This document shows, one piece after another, positions 16,366 to 23,594 of a stretch of DNA of 23,594 nucleotides (position 1 is its first letter; the number at the start of each line of letters is the position of its first letter). The stretch covers positions 1 through 23,594 of the forward strand of contig DAONSX010000038.1 in assembly GCA_035411425.1 (NCBI GenBank), in the 5' to 3' direction. The notes under the pieces were generated by a model. That model searched no databases. It saw nothing but the letters and a program-made list of their open reading frames with translations, and was not told the origin of the DNA. This stretch comes from TTA-H9 sp002071415. GTDB taxonomy: Bacteria > Bacteroidota > Bacteroidia > Bacteroidales > TTA-H9. The position numbers and the translations under genes are program-made.

Positions 16366-16704
16366 AAATTATAAGGTTTGAGTGAATATAAAATATTTAT
16401 TTAATTCGAATACAGTCATTTGCCCTTTCTTTTATAGAAGACATTAATTAAAGGCTTTTTTCTTTATCTTCGCATGATAATTAACGGCTGAGATGATAAA
16501 TATTCATAATTGAATAAATTCGATGATTGAACTAACAAATTTAAAAACTATTTTAATGGAAAAAACAATCCTCTCTACCGAAAAATTTCAAGAATGCTTT
16601 CAAAATGCTATACTTCTAAGGTTGCATCTCAAAAATAATATTTTCCTTTGAATTCATCCATCGAGTAAATAAATGTATAATCCCTTCTTTTAAAAATTTT
16701 TACA
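16366..16704. other. Intergenic region between divergent sdhC and pepP
   Basis: A/T-rich spacer of 339 bases. It holds TATCTTCG (16465-16472, plus strand), which is one base away from TAnnTTTG, and a 31-codon open frame (16556-16651). The palindrome TAAAAATTTTTA lies just before pepP. No clear promoter for either gene was found. Confidence 0.4.
16556..16651 (+). CDS. Possible small open reading frame, 31 codons
   Basis: ATG GAA AAA ACA begins a frame that encodes MEKTILSTEKFQECFQNAIL and ends at TGA 16649-16651. The A/T-rich run before the ATG looks like a Bacteroidota initiation region, and a near-consensus -7 box (16465-16472) lies 84 bases upstream. I recognise no family and codon evidence is too short to judge. 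It may be chance, or a leader peptide ahead of pepP. Confidence 0.15.
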   Translation: MEKTILSTEKFQECFQNAILLRLHLKNNIFL

Positions 16705-17997
16705 ATGAACGACACCAACATTGTTTATCCCAATTTATTCCAACGGAATCGGAAGAAATTAATAAATCTTTTGCCTCAGCACGCCTTAGTCTGTATTTCG
16801 AGTAATGATCTTATGCCCCGAAATGGCGATCAGTATTTTCCTTACAGGCAAAACTCCGATTTGTTTTATCTCACGGGAATCGGGCAGGAAAAAACCATTT
16901 TGATTTTATTCCCTTCACATGCCGATGAAAAAATGAAAGAAATATTGTTTATTCTCAGGCCTGACGAAACAACCGAGATATGGGAAGGACAGAAATTACG
17001 TCTGGAAGAGGCAAGCCAAATCTCAGGTATGGCAAACATTCGCTACACCGACCAGTTCGAAGCCACTCTAAAAGACCTCATGGTTCTGACCTCCAATGTA
17101 TTCATCGATTCGAACGAATATCCTAAATTCTTTCCCGAGGTAAAGGTAAATGAACATCGTTTTGCTTTGAAAATGCGAAAAATGTTCCCCTTGCATACTT
17201 TTTCACGCCTTGCTCCTTTGCTTTGGAAATTACGCCTCAATAAGGAACCCGAAGAAATTGAATTCATCCGACGAGCTTCCCAATTAACCGGTAACTGTTT
17301 CAGAAAAATTCTAAAAATTACCAGCCCCGGAATGTTCGAACATGAAATCGAAGCGGAAATCACTTACGAATTTGCCCGAAACGGATGTTGTCATGCGTTT
17401 CAACCAACCGTTGCTTCTGGAGCCAATGCCTGTTATTTGCATTATCGTTCACATCAGCAAAAATTAGAAAAAGGGGATTTATTGCTCTTAGATTTTGGTG
17501 CAGAATACAAAAATTATGCATCCGATTGTTCACGCACTATTCCCATCAGTGGCAAATTTACTCCACGCCAGCTTCAGGTTTATGAGGCTGTTCTTCGACT
17601 GCAAAGGCATGCACTAAGCATGCTCGTACCGGGTAATACCATCAATCAGGTAAATGACGAACTCAATCACTTGGCTGAAAAAGAAATGATCAACCTTGGC
17701 CTCTTTAGCGAAGATGACCTCTTACATCAAGACCCCCAAAATCCTTTGCGAACCAAATTTTTCATGCACGGTGTAAGCCATTTCGTAGGCCTCGATGTTC
17801 ACGACGTGGGTTCACGCGATGAAGTATTCTCCCCTGGCATGATCCTTACTTTTGAACCGGGTTTATACATTCCAGAAGAAAACATTGGCATTCGACTCGA
17901 AAATACTTTTGTAGTCGGTTATCCATCTTATAACCTTATGGAGGATATTCCTATCGATCCGGACGAAATCGAAGAATTGATGATCAAACCTAAATAA
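16705..17997 (+). CDS. pepP: Xaa-Pro aminopeptidase (M24B)
   Basis: Cleaves the N-terminal residue when proline is second. The 430 residues have an N-terminal AMP_N creatinase-like domain (about 7-135, with FPYRQNSDLFYLTGI at 45-59) and a C-terminal pita-bread catalytic domain (about 180-420). The dimetal ligands are Asp263 (LLDFGAEY), Asp274 (SDCSRT), His359 (HGVSHFVGLDVHDVG), Glu384 (TFEPGLYI) and Glu399 (GIRLENT), all in place. The protein is cytoplasmic, with no signal peptide. It is followed about 380 bases later by another peptidase gene, but the gap is too long to assume an operon. Confidence 0.95.
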   Translation: MNDTNIVYPNLFQRNRKKLINLLPQHALVCISSNDLMPRNGDQYFPYRQNSDLFYLTGIGQEKTILILFPSHADEKMKEILFILRPDETTEIWEGQKLRLEEASQISGMANIRYTDQFEATLKDLMVLTSNVFIDSNEYPKFFPEVKVNEHRFALKMRKMFPLHTFSRLAPLLWKLRLNKEPEEIEFIRRASQLTGNCFRKILKITSPGMFEHEIEAEITYEFARNGCCHAFQPTVASGANACYLHYRSHQQKLEKGDLLLLDFGAEYKNYASDCSRTIPISGKFTPRQLQVYEAVLRLQRHALSMLVPGNTINQVNDELNHLAEKEMINLGLFSEDDLLHQDPQNPLRTKFFMHGVSHFVGLDVHDVGSRDEVFSPGMILTFEPGLYIPEENIGIRLENTFVVGYPSYNLMEDIPIDPDEIEELMIKPK

Positions 17998-18376
17998 AAC
18001 CATACTGAAATAATGAGCATTTCTTTGTTTGATAGTTCATCCAGTAAACACACATCAGAAGGGTGCAGTAAAAGCGGCTTCACTTGAAATTTCATCCAAA
18101 TTCCGACTTATTACACCTGTTTTATCAAAATACCTCCCTTCATCTCAAAAATTCGTTCCTAAAAAACGAATCCTTGACATGAATAAAGTTGAGAAAGAAA
18201 TACACGAAAATTTTTCTTTATTTTGTCGCCTGACACAATGTACCCGGTCTTAATACTAAAACCCATATATCAGTGTTTGAAACATTCAACAAACAAGTTA
18301 TGCTCTCGTGTCATAAATAATAAATCATTAGAATCATAAACCTTGTCTCATTAACTCTAAATATAATAAATATCTT
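17998..18376. other. Intergenic region between pepP and pepD
   Basis: A 379-base A/T-rich stretch. The only structure I see is an inverted repeat, ATTCGTT (18151-18157) and AACGAAT (18165-18171), with a short T run on the minus strand only. TTGACA at 18174-18179 has no partner box. A 74-codon open frame (18029-18253) looks like chance. Confidence 0.4.
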
Positions 18377-19834
18377 ATGGATCAATCATTGACATCGCTT
18401 CAACCACAAAATGTCTGGCATTATTTCGAAGAAATTTGTAAAATTCCCAGGCCATCGAAAAACGAAGCTCAGATACGAAACTACTTGTTGGAATTTGCTA
18501 AACTTCATCACCTTGAAGCCAATACCGATGATGCAGGGAACGTGGTTATTCGCAAAGAAGCCAAGCCTGGTTTCGAAGATAAACCGATAGTAATTCTTCA
18601 AAGCCACATGGATATGGTATGCGAAAAGAACCAAGATTCACTTCATAATTTTGAAATAGACGCCATACAACCTTACATCGACGGTGAATGGGTAAAAGCA
18701 AGAAACACAACCTTGGGAGCCGACGATGGAATAGGTATGGCCGCTCAACTGGCAATTTTGGAATCGGATGATATTCCGCATGGTTCTATCGAATGTCTGT
18801 TTACGGTGGATGAAGAAACAGGATTAACAGGAGCATCAGCCATACAACCTGGGTTTCTGAAAGGGCGCATCCTTATAAATCTCGATTCAGAAGATGAAGG
18901 AGAATTATTCATTGGCTGTGCTGGAGGTATAGATACTCTGGCCGAACTCCAATTCAAAAGAAGAGTGGTTCCTGTTAATTATTTACCTTATAGAATAAAG
19001 GTTACAGGACTAAAAGGAGGGCACTCGGGCGACGATATCCATAAAGGAAGAGGAAACGCCAATAAAATTCTCAACCGTTTCCTCTGGAATGCCAGCAATC
19101 GATATAATATCCGGTTGGCGCAAATTGATGGTGGAAATCTCCGTAACGCCATCCCACGAGAAGCAGAAGCAGTAATTCTGGTACCCTTCAAAACCGAAAA
19201 CATGCTTTTAGAGTACTTTAAAGAATTCTATACCGAAATGGTCGAAGAACTCAAATACACCGAACCCCATTTTTGCTTGACCCTAGAAAGCACAACCCAC
19301 CCCGAAGCCATCATCAATAAAAAGTCGCAACAGCGTTTGCTCAATGCAATTTATGCCTGCCCACACGGTGTAATAAGCATGAGCCAACGAATGCCCGGAA
19401 TGGTTGAAACCTCGACAAACCTTGCATCCATAAAAATTACAGGGCCTAATACATTGGCAGTTAATACGAGCCAAAGAAGTGATCTGGAAAGCGCTAAAAC
19501 CGACATCGCTTCCATGGTCGAAAGTGTTTTCCTACTAGCTAAATTTAAAGTAACCCATTCCGATGGCTATCCTGGCTGGACACCCAACCCCTCGAGCAGA
19601 ATTCTGAACACAACCATCCAATCTTATAAAAATCTCTTCGGAAATGAACCAAGGGTCCGCTCTATACACGCTGGCCTCGAATGTGGTTTGTTCCTGAAAA
19701 AATATCCTTACCTCGACATGGTTTCCTTTGGGCCTACCCTGCGTGATGTCCATTCACCCGATGAAAAAATCCATATCCCGTCGGTTGATAAATTCTGGAA
19801 ATTGATACTCGAGACCTTGAAAAACGTTTCATAA
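18377..19834 (+). CDS. pepD: Aminoacyl-histidine dipeptidase (M20C)
   Basis: Cytosolic zinc dipeptidase of the carnosinase-like M20C group, releasing histidine or other residues from Xaa-His dipeptides. The 485 residues are the family length. Metal and catalytic residues by motif: His77 and Asp79 in SHMDMVCEKN, Asp116 in LGADDGIGMA, the Glu146/Glu147 pair in VDEETGLTGA, Asp170 in INLDSEDEGE, and His459 in RDVHSPDE. The dimerisation ('lid') domain starts near residue 190, with KGGHSGDDIHKGRGNA (213-228). All are intact. With pepP it suggests peptide catabolism. Start ATG 18377 directly precedes the family-typical Q-P-x-x-VW-x-FEEI. Confidence 0.95.
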   Translation: MDQSLTSLQPQNVWHYFEEICKIPRPSKNEAQIRNYLLEFAKLHHLEANTDDAGNVVIRKEAKPGFEDKPIVILQSHMDMVCEKNQDSLHNFEIDAIQPYIDGEWVKARNTTLGADDGIGMAAQLAILESDDIPHGSIECLFTVDEETGLTGASAIQPGFLKGRILINLDSEDEGELFIGCAGGIDTLAELQFKRRVVPVNYLPYRIKVTGLKGGHSGDDIHKGRGNANKILNRFLWNASNRYNIRLAQIDGGNLRNAIPREAEAVILVPFKTENMLLEYFKEFYTEMVEELKYTEPHFCLTLESTTHPEAIINKKSQQRLLNAIYACPHGVISMSQRMPGMVETSTNLASIKITGPNTLAVNTSQRSDLESAKTDIASMVESVFLLAKFKVTHSDGYPGWTPNPSSRILNTTIQSYKNLFGNEPRVRSIHAGLECGLFLKKYPYLDMVSFGPTLRDVHSPDEKIHIPSVDKFWKLILETLKNVS

Positions 19835-20136
19835 TAAACACCTTAAAGAAGTAATTCTACCCTCCTAACTTCAGCCTCTCAAAACAAAATCAAGTAATTA
19901 CAAGCTTACAGGAACATAATAGAATGATTTCTCCACTCCTCCTCAAAACGAACTTAGTAAGAGATAAGTTGTATCCAACTATGAATTAAACAAATAACAT
20001 CACAAAAACTACGAATGTAATCCATATTAAAGCCATTTAAGGAAAAAATGATTGAACGAGTAAAATTTTTTTCGATTTCAAATTGTTCAAATCCATAGAA
20101 CTAACAGAAATCTTCTAAATTTTTTATAAATGAACA
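19835..20136. other. A/T-rich spacer before the rRNA operon
   Basis: About 300 bases between pepD and the first rRNA promoter. It has no open frame of note, no tRNA, and only a small AGTTG/CAACT hairpin near 19970. A/T-rich tracts at its 3' end (around 20065-20130) lie directly upstream of the promoter and may act as UP-like elements. Confidence 0.4.
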
Positions 20137-20166
20137 TTGGTTTGTTTTAAAATGTTTTTAACTTTG
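20137..20166 (+). promoter_or_regulatory. rRNA operon promoter P1
   Basis: TTG (20137-20139), a 19-base spacer and TAACTTTG (20159-20166) match the Bacteroidota promoter consensus. The -7 box is followed at once by CACCCTCAAA, which is also found after P2. Confidence 0.7.
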
Positions 20167-20170
20167 CACC

Positions 20171-20204
20171 CTCAAAACTGAGACGTTCATTTTAGCCTTT
20201 TGAG
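20171..20204 (+). other. Hairpin in the rRNA leader
   Basis: CTCAAAA (20171-20177) pairs with TTTTGAG (20198-20204), and flanking CCC/GGG can extend the stem with a bulge. The palindrome ATTAAAAAAATTTTTAAT (20211-20228) follows. It lies between P1 and P2, so only P1 transcripts carry it. Confidence 0.45.
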
Positions 20205-20235
20205 AGGGGAATTAAAAAAATTTTTAATAGAGCAC

Positions 20236-20264
20236 TTGTGATATTAAAAAAAGATGTAAATTTG
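20236..20264 (+). promoter_or_regulatory. rRNA operon promoter P2
   Basis: TTG (20236-20238), an 18-base spacer and TAAATTTG (20257-20264). It is about 98 bases downstream of P1, with the same initial transcribed motif (CACCCCCAAA). Confidence 0.65.
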
Positions 20265-20283
20265 CACCCCCAAAGTAAAAGGG

Positions 20284-20294
20284 AAGTTCTTTGA
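20284..20294 (+). promoter_or_regulatory. boxA-like antitermination element, 16S leader
   Basis: AAGTTCTTTGA lies in the leader about 95 bases before 16S. The identical 11 bases recur before 23S (22136-22146). Position and repetition suggest a boxA for Nus-factor antitermination. Confidence 0.55.
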
Positions 20295-20312
20295 AAATAT
20301 TGAGAGGAAAGA

Positions 20313-20360
20313 CGTAGCGGGAGCCAAAATTCTGATAATCTCAGAGTGGAAGGTGAATCT
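20313..20360 (+). other. 5' arm of the 16S processing stem
   Basis: AGGTGAATCT (20351-20360) is exactly complementary to AGATTCACCT (21934-21943) just after 16S. Further out, CGTAG and GGGAG (20313-20323, one bulged C) pair with CTCCC and CTACG (21944-21953). Together they bring the 16S ends together for RNase III-type cleavage. The 3' arm is at 21934-21953. Confidence 0.7.
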
Positions 20361-20387
20361 TGAAGAATAATCAAGGAACAAACTTAT

Positions 20388-21928
<1,541 letters not shown>

Positions 21929-21933
21929 TGGTG

Positions 21934-21953
21934 AGATTCACCTCTCCCCTACG
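21934..21953 (+). other. 3' arm of the 16S processing stem
   Basis: AGATTCACCT then CTCCCCTACG, complementary to the leader arm at 20313-20360. It begins a few bases after the mature 16S end. Confidence 0.7.
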
Positions 21954-21992
21954 CCTGACCTCTTTATTATTTATATAATATAAAATTCACAC

Positions 21993-22066
21993 AGTCCCGT
22001 AGCTCAGTTGGTTAGAGCACTACACTGATAATGTAGGGGTCCGCAGTTCAAATCTGCGCGGGACTA
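21993..22066 (+). tRNA. tRNA-Ile (GAT)
   Basis: A complete 74-base cloverleaf. The acceptor AGTCCCG pairs with CGGGACT (22059-22065), with discriminator A at 22066. D stem GCTC/GAGC, anticodon stem CTACA/TGTAG with loop CTGATAA (GAT at 22027-22029), and T stem CGCAG/CTGCG around TTCAAAT. The CCA end is not encoded. It lies in the 16S-23S spacer, the usual place for tRNA-Ile. Confidence 0.97.
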
Positions 22067-22135
22067 CCCCCCTGCCCCATAAAATTGTAAATATTCTAAA
22101 AATAAATCAAACAGTTTAAAGGGGAAAAAAGGAAA

Positions 22136-22146
22136 AAGTTCTTTGA
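22136..22146 (+). promoter_or_regulatory. boxA-like element before 23S
   Basis: AAGTTCTTTGA, identical to the element in the 16S leader, about 60 bases before 23S. It probably reloads the antitermination complex. Confidence 0.55.
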
Positions 22147-22176
22147 CAAACATGGGAAGATGAGAGAAAAGAGAAA

Positions 22177-22198
22177 GAGCGAACTTGAGCGACCTTGA
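22177..22198 (+). repeat. 10-base tandem repeat in the 16S-23S spacer
   Basis: GAGCGAACTT and GAGCGACCTT are adjacent copies with one mismatch, followed by a further GA. It lies between boxA and 23S, so it may be part of the 23S processing stem; its partner would be beyond the window. Confidence 0.5.
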
Positions 22199-22206
22199 AT
22201 AAGGAG

Positions 22207-23594
<1,388 letters not shown>

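Noticed and set aside
18151..18171. Inverted repeat as a terminator
   Set aside because: The stem is A/T-rich with seven pairs, and the T run is on the minus strand, where no gene ends nearby.
18029..18253. Plus-strand open frame of 74 codons between pepP and pepD
   Set aside because: No family resemblance and no promoter or initiation context; the length is within chance for this composition.
22067..22135. tRNA-Ala in the spacer
   Set aside because: Searched for an acceptor/T-arm pair and a TGC anticodon loop; none is present in this A/T-rich stretch.

Overview
The window comes from a member of the phylum Bacteroidota, probably an anaerobic or fermentative lineage of class Bacteroidia. Four things support this. 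The 16S rRNA has the Bacteroidota form of the V4 region and 3' end. Promoters follow the TTG-N18-20-TAnnTTTG pattern of this phylum rather than the sigma-70 pattern. Start codons are A/T-rich and mostly lack Shine-Dalgarno sequences. One secreted protein carries a type IX secretion (T9SS) C-terminal sorting domain. A HydE hydrogenase-maturation enzyme and a three-subunit diheme-type succinate dehydrogenase/fumarate reductase fit anaerobic metabolism. Genus and species cannot be read from the sequence by eye.

Layout. Positions 1-128 (minus) hold the start of a long-chain acyl-CoA synthetase cut by the window edge. From a good promoter at 267-296, a plus-strand cluster runs from 333 to about 8432: UDP-glucose 6-dehydrogenase, UDP-glucuronate decarboxylase, dTDP-4-dehydrorhamnose reductase, a degenerate GxxExxY-family protein, a phosphohexomutase, a POTRA/beta-barrel outer-membrane protein, and a HAD phosphatase of the beta-phosphoglucomutase type broken by a one-base frameshift. 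The theme is activated sugars (Glc-1-P, UDP-Glc, UDP-GlcA, UDP-Xyl, and dTDP-rhamnose at its last step) for cell-surface glycans. Convergent to it is the bifunctional NAD(P)HX repair enzyme Nnr (minus, 8380-9897), divergent from hydE (10071-11189). A small T9SS cargo protein (minus, 11193-11780) follows.

Positions 11781-12903 lack a credible protein gene. They contain what looks like a complete small-RNA gene: a Bacteroidota promoter, a 9-bp stem closing the transcript ends, and a strong intrinsic terminator. A second orphan terminator lies nearby. The minus-strand sdhCAB operon (16365 down to 12904) comes next, then two plus-strand peptidases, Xaa-Pro aminopeptidase (16705-17997) and aminoacyl-histidine dipeptidase (18377-19834).

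The last 3.5 kb is a ribosomal RNA operon: two tandem promoters with a repeated start-site block, a boxA-like leader, 16S, tRNA-Ile(GAT) alone in the spacer (no tRNA-Ala), a second boxA-like element, and the first ~1.4 kb of 23S, cut by the window edge.

Most of the window is ordinary housekeeping and surface-glycan content. The items most worth a second look are the small RNA at 12117-12258, the frameshifted HAD gene, the GxxExxY protein that has lost its signature residues, and the small T9SS cargo. I saw no CRISPR array, insertion sequence, phage gene or recognisable defence system.
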